A stretch of DNA of 64,000 bases, taken from contig NZ_PKFN01000007.1 in NCBI RefSeq assembly GCF_002933395.1, positions 868,001 to 932,000 on the forward strand. Reading direction: 5' to 3'. A program made the translations under genes and the position numbers. Source of the stretch: Yoonia maritima (lineage in GTDB: Bacteria > Pseudomonadota > Alphaproteobacteria > Rhodobacterales > Rhodobacteraceae). The notes beneath the pieces are model-generated. The model saw nothing but the letters and a program-made list of their open reading frames with translations. It was not told where the DNA came from and did no database searches. Positions 48,562 to 56,992 of this stretch are shown here, one piece after another; position 1 is the stretch's first letter; every line of letters starts with the position of its first letter.

Positions 48562-49015
48562 GGGAGGTCTCCTCGACCAGTGGTTTTAGTTCAGACAAGA
48601 TCGCGTCGATCTCGGTTGCTTCAGCGTTTCTCTGATCTTGCAGCGCCTTCAGCTCTGCTGCGACAGCTTCGTTCACCAATTCAGGCGACAGCCCTTGGGT
48701 AACGGCATCGCGCAATTTAGTGTTCAATTCACGCATCTGCGCGTTGGACGCGCGCAAGGTCTGAAGCTGCGCATCATAGGCGGCAAGCTGCGCACGTTGC
48801 TTTTCGACACGCTCCGTTAGGCTCGCGACTTGGGTGTCTTGGCGATCTTTTAGCGCCCGCACACGTTCGACCAATTCCGCATTCGCGGCACGTTCGCTTT
48901 GCAGCGCAGCGTGTAGCCCGGCATCAGAATCGCCACTGCTTTGGCTTTCGATACTACGCCTAATGCGATCCAAGGCCGTCGTGATACGGCCTTCTAATGT
49001 ACTAATATCACTCAT
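48548..49015 (-). CDS. Coiled-coil protein coupled to zapA
   Basis: A 155-residue protein that is almost wholly predicted coiled coil (Ala/Gln/Glu/Arg-rich heptads from about residue 25 to 150), without membrane segment or enzyme motif. AAGGA seven bases before ATG 49015 sets the start. It overlaps zapA on the same strand, so it may be a division-ring partner similar in kind to ZapB, but this is inference from context and shape only. Confidence 0.75.
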   Translation of the reverse strand: MSDISTLEGRITTALDRIRRSIESQSSGDSDAGLHAALQSERAANAELVERVRALKDRQDTQVASLTERVEKQRAQLAAYDAQLQTLRASNAQMRELNTKLRDAVTQGLSPELVNEAVAAELKALQDQRNAEATEIDAILSELKPLVEETSHAAG

Positions 49016-49274
49016 CCGCTCGTCCTTTTGGCCCACCTGCGCCGAGGCGTGCGCCCGCCATTCATATTACTTTCATTCGACTAACGCTGAATTTTGCCTT
49101 CAGTCTTTCGTCATCTTGCCGAATCGCGCCTCTTGCCGATCAGACTAAGCGATACAGGAGTGGGCGGCAAATCACAGCAGCTGTGGAAATTGAACGGCTT
49201 AACCGTCGCGCTTGATCTTGGGGGTCACCCTGATATGACGCTGACAAGCAAGACATTCACCTTTGGAATAGGAC

Positions 49275-51302
49275 GTGACCACCTTGGATATTAAAGCCCT
49301 GCGTACAGCCCACCCTGAACACTGGAACAAAGCTGCTGCTATTCGCACACTGACGCTCGATGCTGTTGCTGCTGCGAACTCTGGCCACTCTGGCATGCCG
49401 ATGGGCATGGCCGACGTTGCCACCGTATTATTTGAAAAGCACCTAAACTTTGATCCAAAGGCCCCTGCTTGGCCGGACCGCGACCGTTTTATCCTGTCTG
49501 CTGGCCACGGCTCAATGTTGCTTTATTCACTGATGTACCTGACGGGCTACGAAGACATCACACTCGATCAAGTCAAAGACTTCCGTCAATGGGGCGCGAA
49601 AACTGCGGGTCACCCTGAATTCGGCCACGCACGTGGGATTGAAACAACCACAGGTCCGCTGGGCCAAGGTATCGCGAACTCTGTCGGTTTTGCGATCGCC
49701 GAAGAAATCCAGCGCGCGACTTGGGGCAAAAAGATCATTGATCACAACACTTACGTGATCGCAGGCGACGGGTGCCTAATGGAAGGCGTCAGCCAAGAGG
49801 CCATCGGTCTTGCTGGCATGCAAAAGCTGGGTCACCTTTGTGTTCTTTGGGACAACAACAACATCACCATCGACGGCACCGTCGATATGGCTGACATTAC
49901 CGACCAGCCTGCCCGCTTTGCGGCATCCGGATGGCATGTTCAGTCAATTGATGGCCATGACCCAGAAGCGATCGATGCGGCGCTAACAGCTGCCAAGGCT
50001 GACCCACGCCCATCAATGATCGCATGCAAAACCCACATCGCTTTGGGTCACGCAGCGCAAGATACGTCCAAAGGTCACGGCGCACTTACGAATGCTGACC
50101 AGTTGAAAGCCACCAAAGAGCTTTACGGCGCACCTTTGGGTGACTTCGAAGTCGCTGCTGACGTCAAAGCCCAGTGGGAAGCCATCGGCGCACGCGGTGC
50201 AGAAACACGTGCCGCTTGGGAAGAACGCTTTGCGACGCTTTCCGGCACGAAACAGGCCGAGTTCAACCGCGCTTACGCCGGCGAAGCCCCGAAAAAGCTT
50301 TCCGCGACGATCCGCGCCCTGAAAAAGCAGATCAGCGAATCCCAGCCAAAAGTTGCGACACGCAAATCGTCTGAAATGACGCTTGAGGTCGTGAACCCAA
50401 TCATGGGCGAAACCATCGGCGGCTCTGCTGACTTGACGGGTTCAAACAACACAAAGACTTCCGATCTGGGGATCTTCAACCCTGATAACCGCAAAGGTCG
50501 CTATATCTATTACGGTGTGCGTGAACATGGTATGGCGGCTGCGATGAACGGCATGGCGCTGCATGGCGGTGCGCGCCCTTATGGCGGAACGTTCATGTGC
50601 TTCACTGACTACGCGCGCGGCGCAATGCGCCTGTCAGCGCTGATGGGTATTCCGACAACTTATGTCATGACCCACGATAGCATCGGGCTTGGCGAAGATG
50701 GTCCAACGCACCAGCCGGTTGAACACCTTGCTATGATGCGTGCAACGCCAAACACCCACGTTTTCCGCCCTGCGGATACGGTGGAAACGGCCGAAAGCTG
50801 GGAAATGGCACTGACATCGACCAGCACGCCATCTGTGCTGTGCCTGTCACGTCAGAACCTGCCAACAGTGCGCACAGAACACAAAACCAAGAACCTGACC
50901 GCCCAAGGCGCATATGTTCTTGCCGAAGCAACCGGCAAACGTCAGGCGATCTTGATGGCGACTGGTTCCGAAGTCGAAGTCGCACTTGCGGCACGCGACC
51001 TTCTAGAGGCTGAAGGCATCGGCACACGTGTCGTTTCAATGCCATGCTGGGAACTGTTCGAAGCCCAAGACGAATCTTACCGCAAGCGCGTCTTGCCTGC
51101 AGGTCCAGTGCGCGTAGCGATCGAAGCAGGCGTGCGTCTGGGTTGGGACAAATGGCTGATGGGTGAACGGGGCAACAACAAAAAGGCAGGCTTTGTTGGC
51201 ATGCCTGGCTTTGGTGCCTCGGCCCCAGCAGAACGTCTATTCGAAGAGTTCGGCATCACGGCCAAAGACACAGCTGATCTGGTTAAATCTCTGATCAAGT
51301 AA
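49275..51302 (+). CDS. tkt: Transketolase
   Basis: A 675-residue thiamine-diphosphate enzyme of the pentose-phosphate pathway. Landmarks are [42 protein letters not shown], the TPP motif [16 protein letters not shown] ... [10 protein letters not shown], and [18 protein letters not shown]. The start is read as GTG 49275; a TTG at 49284 is the alternative and has the better spacing from AGGA. DUF808 and two gap genes follow. Confidence 0.96.
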   Translation: MTTLDIKALRTAHPEHWNKAAAIRTLTLDAVAAANSGHSGMPMGMADVATVLFEKHLNFDPKAPAWPDRDRFILSAGHGSMLLYSLMYLTGYEDITLDQVKDFRQWGAKTAGHPEFGHARGIETTTGPLGQGIANSVGFAIAEEIQRATWGKKIIDHNTYVIAGDGCLMEGVSQEAIGLAGMQKLGHLCVLWDNNNITIDGTVDMADITDQPARFAASGWHVQSIDGHDPEAIDAALTAAKADPRPSMIACKTHIALGHAAQDTSKGHGALTNADQLKATKELYGAPLGDFEVAADVKAQWEAIGARGAETRAAWEERFATLSGTKQAEFNRAYAGEAPKKLSATIRALKKQISESQPKVATRKSSEMTLEVVNPIMGETIGGSADLTGSNNTKTSDLGIFNPDNRKGRYIYYGVREHGMAAAMNGMALHGGARPYGGTFMCFTDYARGAMRLSALMGIPTTYVMTHDSIGLGEDGPTHQPVEHLAMMRATPNTHVFRPADTVETAESWEMALTSTSTPSVLCLSRQNLPTVRTEHKTKNLTAQGAYVLAEATGKRQAILMATGSEVEVALAARDLLEAEGIGTRVVSMPCWELFEAQDESYRKRVLPAGPVRVAIEAGVRLGWDKWLMGERGNNKKAGFVGMPGFGASAPAERLFEEFGITAKDTADLVKSLIK

Positions 51303-51308
51303 GCTATC

Positions 51309-51342
51309 ACCGCTCAGCCGAGGTTTCCTTTGGCTGAGCGGT
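51309..51342. terminator. Hairpin between convergent tkt and DUF808 genes
   Basis: ACCGCTCAGCC / GGCTGAGCGGT is a perfect 11-bp stem with a 12-base loop. It has no long T-run, but its place between two convergent stops suggests a bidirectional terminator. Confidence 0.7.
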
Positions 51343-51352
51343 ACCCTGCTGC

Positions 51353-52300
51353 TTAACCCGGCATTACCTTGCGCCAAATTGGTGCGATAATCTTGGTTCC
51401 CACAGGGATTAGCACGATCCCAAGCGCAAGACCAAACACCCCATACATTCCAGCAGTTGAAAACCACTTGGTGGTCGCCTGAAACGACGCAGGCACTTGG
51501 TGGGCTGCGATCTCTGCCCAGTCATGGATGTGATGACCTAGCCATGAAAACCCTAATTCTTCTAGCCCGTGTACGATGATTGACCCACCGACCCACAACA
51601 TTGCAGCGGTACCAACCCACGTCAGCACAATCAGGAAACCCGGCATACTGTGGACCAGCCCACGCCCCACAGCGCGGGTCGCGCCCAGCCGGCCCTTGTG
51701 CGCCATAGCAAGCCCAACGTCGTCGGCTTTGACGATCAGCGCAACAGCACCATAGACCAGCGCGGTAATCCCAAATGCGACAACAACTAATGTACCCGCC
51801 TGCATCCAAATACTTGGGCTGTCAATCGCTGCCAGCGCAATCGTCATTATCTCGGCTGACAGGATGAAGTCTGTCTTAATGGCACCTTGAACTTTCTCTT
51901 CCTCCAAATGCGCAGGATCGCCTACATCTTCATAACCGTCGTGGTGCGACGAAAACGCATGGACGATCTTTTCAGCACCTTCAAAGCATAGGTATCCCCC
52001 ACCCAACATCAACAGCAGCGGGATGAGCCACGGCGCAAATGCCGATAGCAAAAGTCCCGCGGGCAACAAGAACACCAGCTTGTTTTTAATCGACCCAAAA
52101 GCAATTCGGCCAACGATTGGTAATTCACGATCCGCCGAAAACCCATGCAGGTATTTCGGCGTTACTGCAGCATCATCAATGACCGCGCCCGCGGCCTGCG
52201 CCCCAGCTTTGGTCGCCTGTCCGATCACATCATCAACTGACGCCGCCGCCACTTTGGCAATAGCCGCCACATCGTCCAGCAACGCAAGTAATCCGCTCAT
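51353..52300 (-). CDS. DUF808 family membrane protein (YedI-like)
   Basis: A 315-residue inner-membrane protein. The N-terminal LLALLDDVAAIAKVAAASVDDV and KAAGVVIDDAAVTP-type sequence (here AGAVIDDAAVTPKYLHG) are the DUF808 signature, followed by about six membrane segments. The function is unknown. It is divergent from gap1; the shared intergenic region holds GTTA-NCGN-TAAC palindromes. Confidence 0.9.
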   Translation of the reverse strand: MSGLLALLDDVAAIAKVAAASVDDVIGQATKAGAQAAGAVIDDAAVTPKYLHGFSADRELPIVGRIAFGSIKNKLVFLLPAGLLLSAFAPWLIPLLLMLGGGYLCFEGAEKIVHAFSSHHDGYEDVGDPAHLEEEKVQGAIKTDFILSAEIMTIALAAIDSPSIWMQAGTLVVVAFGITALVYGAVALIVKADDVGLAMAHKGRLGATRAVGRGLVHSMPGFLIVLTWVGTAAMLWVGGSIIVHGLEELGFSWLGHHIHDWAEIAAHQVPASFQATTKWFSTAGMYGVFGLALGIVLIPVGTKIIAPIWRKVMPG

Positions 52301-52376
52301 GGTTCACCCCTAAATTTGATTCGTTGTTCAATGTAACGCAACCGCGCAATACGCCAAGCCCCAGACGTTAGCGAAA

Positions 52377-52420
52377 ACAGTTAGCGCAACCATCAAAAGT
52401 TAACGCTAACATATTGAATA
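52377..52420. promoter_or_regulatory. Cluster of CceR-like palindromes upstream of gap1
   Basis: GTTAACGCTAAC (52409-52420) fits GTTA-NCGN-TAAC; two further half-related copies, GTTAGCGAAAAC (52377-52388) and GTTAGCGCAAC (52390-52400), lie beside it. The pattern resembles the LacI-family CceR operator of Rhodobacter carbon metabolism as I recall it. Confidence 0.5.
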
Positions 52421-52494
52421 TGTACACTTTTTAACTTCCCCAAGCGCGACGCATTGCCTATGAAACCATAACACCGCTATATGGAGCGAAGCGC

Positions 52495-53496
52495 ATGACA
52501 GTCACCATCGGTATCAACGGATTTGGGCGGATCGGCCGCTGTACGCTCGCGCATATCGCCGAGGCCGCACGCAATGATGTTCAGGTTGTTAAAATTAATG
52601 CGACTGGCCCGATTGAGACAAATGCCCACCTTCTAAAATACGATAGCGTCCACGGTCGTTTCGGCAGTCCGATCAAGATTGACGGAAACACCCTTGATCT
52701 CGGACGTGGCCCGATTGACGTCATGTCGACGTACAACCCCGACGAGCTTGATTGGTCCGGCGTCGATGTCGTTTTGGAATGCACCGGCAAATTCAACGAC
52801 GGCGAGAAATCAAATATCCACCTAGAGCGCGGCGCAAAAAAGGTTCTGATTTCGGCGCCGGCAACGAATGTTGACCGCACTGTCGTCTATGGTGTGAACC
52901 ACCGCGACCTCTTGGCGACGGAACGCATGGTATCTAACGGGTCGTGTACAACAAACTGTTTGGCTCCGCTTGCCAAAGTCCTGAATGACGCCATCGGAAT
53001 TGAACGCGGCATCATGACCACGATCCACAGCTACACTGGTGACCAACCAACGCTAGATCGCAGGCACAGCGACCTCTACCGCGCACGTGCCGCAGCTATG
53101 GCAATGATCCCAACATCAACTGGCGCCGCCAAGGCACTGGGCGAAGTCCTGCCAGAGCTTGCAGGCAAGCTTGATGGCACTGCAATGCGGGTCCCTACCC
53201 CCAATGTCAGCGCCGTAGATTTGACGTTTGAAGCCGGTAAATCAGTTTCCGTCGAAGACGTGAACGCAATCGTCGCCGAGGCCGCGAACGGTTACATGGG
53301 CATGGTCATGTCCTACGACGACGAAGCCAAAGTCAGCATTGACTTTAACCACACCACCCAAAGCAGCATCTTTGCGCCTGACCAAACAAAGGTCGTGGGC
53401 GGCAAAACCGTGCGCGTACTGGCATGGTACGATAACGAATGGGGTTTCTCGTCACGGATGGCAGATGTCGCCGCGACGATGGGGCGGTTAAACTAA
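52495..53496 (+). CDS. gap: Glyceraldehyde-3-phosphate dehydrogenase, paralogue 1 (Ala36, possibly NADP-type)
   Basis: A 333-residue type [14 protein letters not shown] (residues 8-15), catalytic Cys151 in SCTTNC and the His in TIHSYTGD are intact. At the end of the second strand it reads VVKINATGP, with Ala36 where the paralogue downstream has Asp36, the residue that normally selects NAD. Arg189-Arg190 replace the NAD-type Leu-Pro region. This suggests NADP or dual use; that is inference. GGAG precedes the ATG. CceR-like palindromes lie upstream and a branched RNA element follows. Confidence 0.95.
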   Translation: MTVTIGINGFGRIGRCTLAHIAEAARNDVQVVKINATGPIETNAHLLKYDSVHGRFGSPIKIDGNTLDLGRGPIDVMSTYNPDELDWSGVDVVLECTGKFNDGEKSNIHLERGAKKVLISAPATNVDRTVVYGVNHRDLLATERMVSNGSCTTNCLAPLAKVLNDAIGIERGIMTTIHSYTGDQPTLDRRHSDLYRARAAAMAMIPTSTGAAKALGEVLPELAGKLDGTAMRVPTPNVSAVDLTFEAGKSVSVEDVNAIVAEAANGYMGMVMSYDDEAKVSIDFNHTTQSSIFAPDQTKVVGGKTVRVLAWYDNEWGFSSRMADVAATMGRLN

Positions 53497-53531
53497 CGCC
53501 TTCACCTTTTCGAAACTGAAAATGCGATAAC

Positions 53532-53608
53532 ACCTGTCTAGGCATCGGGTTTCCCGATCTTTGCCTGAAACCAACTTTACGTTTCAGGCCCAAGCAAGCT
53601 AGACAGGT
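53532..53608 (+). promoter_or_regulatory. Three-way-junction RNA element before the 47-aa microprotein
   Basis: P1: 53532-53541 (ACCTGTCTAG) with 53599-53608 (CTAGACAGGT), 10 perfect pairs. P2: ATCGGG (53544-53549) with CCCGAT (53553-53558), TTT loop. P3: GCCTGAAAC (53563-53571) with GTTTCAGGC (53581-53589), 9-base loop. The 3' arm of P1 contains the AGG ribosome-binding site of the microprotein (ATG 53612), so the closed form would block translation. There is no T-run, so it is not a normal terminator of gap1. Confidence 0.6.
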
Positions 53609-53611
53609 AAT

Positions 53612-53755
53612 ATGACCAACACCATTGCATTCATCCTTGCTGTACTCATCACGGGCTTTGTCGCCCTTGATCACTACGTGCTGGAATGGGGCAGTGTACC
53701 GTTTCTATTTCGTAAGCTCATCGATCTCATTGACTACATCGCAATCTGGCGCTGA
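53612..53755 (+). CDS. 47-residue membrane microprotein between the gap genes
   Basis: The frame encodes 47 residues with one membrane helix (TIAFILAVLITGFVALDHYV, residues 4-23) and an amphipathic end rich in Leu, Ile and Arg that finishes AIWR. A short ribosome-binding site (AGG, four bases before ATG) lies within the P1 stem of the RNA element. I recall similar small frames near gap in related bacteria but could not check. No function is known. It is too short for most gene callers. Confidence 0.6.
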   Translation: MTNTIAFILAVLITGFVALDHYVLEWGSVPFLFRKLIDLIDYIAIWR

Positions 53756-53792
53756 TACCGATCTACGGTTGACCTTTTCGGATAAATCGCAA

Positions 53793-53806
53793 TGTTAGCG
53801 CCAACA
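53793..53806. promoter_or_regulatory. CceR-like palindrome upstream of gap2
   Basis: TGTTAGCGCCAACA fits TGTTA-NCGN-TAACA with one mismatch and lies 24 bases before the gap2 ATG, overlapping the -10 of a possible promoter (TTGACC 53769-53774, 17-base spacer). It matches the cluster in front of gap1. Confidence 0.5.
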
Positions 53807-53829
53807 GTCATCCCTTAGGAGATACCATC

Positions 53830-54831
53830 ATGGTCGTTAAAGTCGCCATCAACGGATTTGGTCGTATTGGCCGCAACGTATTGCGTGCAATTATCGAAAG
53901 CGGTCGCACCGATATTGAAGTTGTCGCTATCAACGATTTGGGTCCCGTTGAAACAAATGCACATCTGTTGCGGTTTGATTCCGTGCACGGCCGCTTTCCC
54001 GGTACAGTGACCACAACAGAAACAACAATCGACGCGGGCCGCGGCCCGATTGACGTGACCGCAATTCGCAACCCTGCGGATCTGCCGTGGTCGCACGTTG
54101 ATGTTGTTCTAGAATGTACGGGCATCTTCACAAGCAAAGAAGCTTGCCAAGCGCACCTCGATAACGGCTCTAGCCGCGTTCTGATTTCTGCGCCGGGCAA
54201 AGACGCCGACAAAACAATCGTGTTTGGCGTGAACGACGATGCGCTAACATCCGACGATATCGTCGTGTCCAATGCGTCTTGCACCACCAACTGCCTGTCC
54301 CCAGTTGCAAAGGTCCTGAACGACGCCATCGGCATCACGAAAGGCTTTATGACAACAATCCACAGCTACACCGGTGACCAGCCAACGCTCGATACCATGC
54401 ACAAAGACCTGTACCGCGCACGCGCTGCTGCATTGTCCATGATCCCGACGTCAACAGGTGCCGCCAAAGCTGTCGGTCTGGTTCTGCCAGAACTAAACGG
54501 CAAATTGGACGGCGTTGCGATTCGCGTACCAACACCAAACGTTTCTGTCGTTGACCTGACATTCGAAGCCTCACGCGCGACAACGGTCGAAGAGGTGAAC
54601 GCAGCCATCATCGCTGCCGCTGACGGCCCGCTGAAAGGCATCTTGGGCTACACTGACCTTCCAATGGTCAGCTCTGACTTTAACCACGATCCGCATTCGT
54701 CAATCTTCCACCTTGACCAAACCAAGGTTCTAGACGGCAACATGGTGCGTATCCTCACATGGTACGACAACGAATGGGGCTTCTCTAACCGGATGAGCGA
54801 CACAGCCGTTGCGATGGGTAAACTGATTTAA
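53830..54831 (+). CDS. gap: Glyceraldehyde-3-phosphate dehydrogenase, paralogue 2 (Asp36, NAD-type)
   Basis: A 333-residue type I GAPDH, collinear with paralogue 1 over its whole length without gaps at the key sites. VVAINDLGP keeps Asp36, the NAD-selecting residue; Cys151 lies in SNASCTTNC; Thr189-Met190 stand where paralogue 1 has Arg-Arg. TTAGGAG precedes the ATG. It looks like the standard glycolytic enzyme, with paralogue 1 as a specialised copy. A good terminator follows. Confidence 0.96.
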   Translation: MVVKVAINGFGRIGRNVLRAIIESGRTDIEVVAINDLGPVETNAHLLRFDSVHGRFPGTVTTTETTIDAGRGPIDVTAIRNPADLPWSHVDVVLECTGIFTSKEACQAHLDNGSSRVLISAPGKDADKTIVFGVNDDALTSDDIVVSNASCTTNCLSPVAKVLNDAIGITKGFMTTIHSYTGDQPTLDTMHKDLYRARAAALSMIPTSTGAAKAVGLVLPELNGKLDGVAIRVPTPNVSVVDLTFEASRATTVEEVNAAIIAAADGPLKGILGYTDLPMVSSDFNHDPHSSIFHLDQTKVLDGNMVRILTWYDNEWGFSNRMSDTAVAMGKLI

Positions 54832-54862
54832 TCAGCGCTGCCCGTCAGCGATATATTCTAAA

Positions 54863-54891
54863 AGCCGGCCCATTTGGGTCGGCTTTTTTTA
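54863..54891 (+). terminator. Intrinsic terminator of gap2
   Basis: AGCCGGCCC / GGGTCGGCT (one G-T pair) with an ATTT loop and seven T. Confidence 0.93.
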
Positions 54892-55023
54892 TTGAACGCC
54901 TCACAAAGAGCGACATGCGCTATACGCATATCCGAACGCCCCAACCGACAGTTGTGCGATGAACTGACATCACTAAGTATGGAACACGAAACAACAATGA
55001 GCTGACCAAAGAAGGAGCTTACA

Positions 55024-55182
55024 GTGACTGTTTTTAATAACGTAATGTCCGCTTTCCAAAGACGTGTCGCCTATTCGCGCCTTAAATACGAACTACAAAG
55101 CATGCCGCAAGAAACAGCCATAGATCTTGGCCTCTTTCGCGAAGACGCGGCAAAAATCGCCACAAAAGCCGTGTACGGATAA
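55024..55182 (+). CDS. DUF1127-like small protein
   Basis: A 52-residue, Arg-containing protein read from GTG 55024, with AAGGAG a suitable distance upstream. The central RRVAYSRLKYELQSMPQET resembles the DUF1127 pattern (R-x-LxxM/L-x-x-R-x-LxDIG), here ending AIDLGLFREDAAKIA. DUF1127 proteins are small RNA-linked or stress proteins in alphaproteobacteria. It ends 10 bases before the convergent hydrolase gene. The 132 bases before it hold no other gene. Confidence 0.75.
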   Translation: MTVFNNVMSAFQRRVAYSRLKYELQSMPQETAIDLGLFREDAAKIATKAVYG

Positions 55183-55192
55183 CCCTATTCCT

Positions 55193-55963
55193 CTAACGCA
55201 GACTGTCAAAGAGGTTGCGCATTTGGTGCCGATAAGCGCTATTTGAAATCAAATCGTGATGGGTTGCGCCAGGTAACTCCGCAACTGTGACGGCCACTTG
55301 GGCGCGCTCCATTTCCTGAGCGAGGCGCATACCTTCTTTTAATGGGATCAGTGTGTCCGCTGTACCGTGCGAGATCAATACAGGCGCATTGATCTGATCA
55401 ATAAACGCAAGCGAATTCCAACGCTGCACACCGGGCAGATAACAGGCAGGCAACCAAGATGCCGCTGTCATCAGGTCGCACATCCGGGCATAGGGCGCGT
55501 CTAAAATCACGGCATCAACCGCACGCGCCGATGCGACATAAAGTGCCAGTCCCGTCCCCAACGAATAACCGTGGACGACGATCGCGCCGTCATGCTGTTC
55601 TGATAGGTAATCGTAAGCCGCCAATGCTTGAGCCTTTAACAAAACCTCTGACGGGGTTCCCAGGATACCGCCACCGCCCGGATATTCCAGTGCGACAAGC
55701 GTGCGGTCAGCATCGGTGTGAACCGATAGGTTCTGTTGAAAATACGCAAGCGCGCCGCCGTTCCCCATAAAATAAAGAACCGCCGGCGCGTCATCGGCCC
55801 CATCATACACCTGAAGATGCGCATGCGTCTCCGCCAGCTGCACAGATTCGAATTGAGGGTTTGAAAACGGCGCATCTCCGAAAGGGTAGATAAACTGCGG
55901 ATGGACCCAAATCATAACCAACGCATAAAGTAGGTACATGCCCGCCAGACCTTTTAAGATCAC
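55193..55963 (-). CDS. Alpha/beta hydrolase (ABHD13-like)
   Basis: A 256-residue alpha/beta hydrolase with an N-terminal membrane segment (about residues 4-20). The nucleophile elbow is VVHGYSLGTGLAL (Ser in GYSLG, about residue 133), the acid is near SHGTADTLIPL and the His in PGATHHDLI. The oxyanion segment is YFMGNGGAL. Substrate unknown. It overlaps the coaD stop by four bases, so the two are coupled. Confidence 0.88.
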   Translation of the reverse strand: MILKGLAGMYLLYALVMIWVHPQFIYPFGDAPFSNPQFESVQLAETHAHLQVYDGADDAPAVLYFMGNGGALAYFQQNLSVHTDADRTLVALEYPGGGGILGTPSEVLLKAQALAAYDYLSEQHDGAIVVHGYSLGTGLALYVASARAVDAVILDAPYARMCDLMTAASWLPACYLPGVQRWNSLAFIDQINAPVLISHGTADTLIPLKEGMRLAQEMERAQVAVTVAELPGATHHDLISNSAYRHQMRNLFDSLR

Positions 55964-56454
55964 TTACCAAATCGATCCTTTAGCGCAGTATTTACCGCCG
56001 GGGTGACGAACTTTGAAACGTCACCGTCAAGCCGCGCAATTTCTTTCACTAATTTTGAAGCAATTGCTTGATTCTTTGCATCGGCCATCAAAAAAACAGT
56101 TTCGATCGAGTTATCCATCGACCGGTTCATGCCAACCATCTGGAATTCATATTCGAAATCCGCAACAGCCCGAAGTCCCCGAATAATGACGCCAGCGCCA
56201 ACATCATGGGCACAGTCGATTAACAAGTTCTCAAACGGATGAACGACAACTTCGCACCCGCGGTCTTTGCCAAGTGGGACGCATTCGGCCTCTACCATAG
56301 CCACGCGTTCCTCTAATGAAAACAAAGGGCCCTTGTCGCGGTTTATCGCTACGCCAATCACAAGGCGATCGACCAGCGAACAAGCACGACGAATTATATC
56401 GATATGTCCATGCGTTACCGGATCAAATGTACCGGGATAAAGTCCTACACGCAT
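55960..56454 (-). CDS. coaD: Pantetheine-phosphate adenylyltransferase
   Basis: A 164-residue enzyme of coenzyme A synthesis. The nucleotidyltransferase motif YPGTFDPVTHGHIDII is at residues about 6-21, with VVHPFENLLID, IIRGLRAVADFEYEFQM and the ISSSLVKEIA-equivalent IASKLVKEIARLDGDVS. It lies upstream of the hydrolase gene. Confidence 0.97.
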   Translation of the reverse strand: MRVGLYPGTFDPVTHGHIDIIRRACSLVDRLVIGVAINRDKGPLFSLEERVAMVEAECVPLGKDRGCEVVVHPFENLLIDCAHDVGAGVIIRGLRAVADFEYEFQMVGMNRSMDNSIETVFLMADAKNQAIASKLVKEIARLDGDVSKFVTPAVNTALKDRFGK

Positions 56455-56520
56455 GGCGTACCTCGTTCTATGATTTAGCTGCGCGCACGCAACAATATTA
56501 CGCGGGGGATTGCAAGGGGG

Positions 56521-56955
56521 CTAATGCCCCATAATCATACCTTCGAGCGCGTCTTTTTCCATAGACAGTTCCGCTAGCCGGGCTTTGACGACGTCACCAA
56601 TTGAAATCAGACCAATCATCGCCCCGTCTTCCATAACCGGCATATGGCGAAAGCGCCCCGATGTCATCATCTCAAGAACAGCATCTGCAGTGTCGCCGGG
56701 ACTGCATGTGACCAGTTTTTCGGTCATCATTTGCGCCACTTTATCGGACAGGCAGGTCGCCCCGCGCCGTCCCATTTCACGTACAATGTCACGTTCTGAC
56801 AAAATACCATCTAGCGAAACGCCATCAGCGGAAACAACCACTGTCCCAATCCGTTTTTCGGACAGCAGGCTTACGGCGGCAGCGACAGGATCACTTGGCT
56901 TGACTGACACAACGCCAGTGCTGTCTTTGGTTTTAAGGATTTGGGAAACAATCAT
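56521..56955 (-). CDS. CBS-domain pair protein
   Basis: A 144-residue protein made of two CBS motifs: residues about 10-65 (VKPSDPVAAAVSLLSEKRIGTVVV ... GILSERDIVREM) and about 75-130 (TCSPGDTADAVLEMMTSGRFRHMPVM ... GLISIGDVVKA), read here as separate short stretches. CBS pairs bind adenine nucleotides and sense energy state; the partner is unknown. It stands alone between coaD and a LysR gene. Confidence 0.92.
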   Translation of the reverse strand: MIVSQILKTKDSTGVVSVKPSDPVAAAVSLLSEKRIGTVVVSADGVSLDGILSERDIVREMGRRGATCLSDKVAQMMTEKLVTCSPGDTADAVLEMMTSGRFRHMPVMEDGAMIGLISIGDVVKARLAELSMEKDALEGMIMGH

Positions 56956-56992
56956 CGCGGACTCCTTGATAGGGTTGCAGGTGGTTAGGCTC

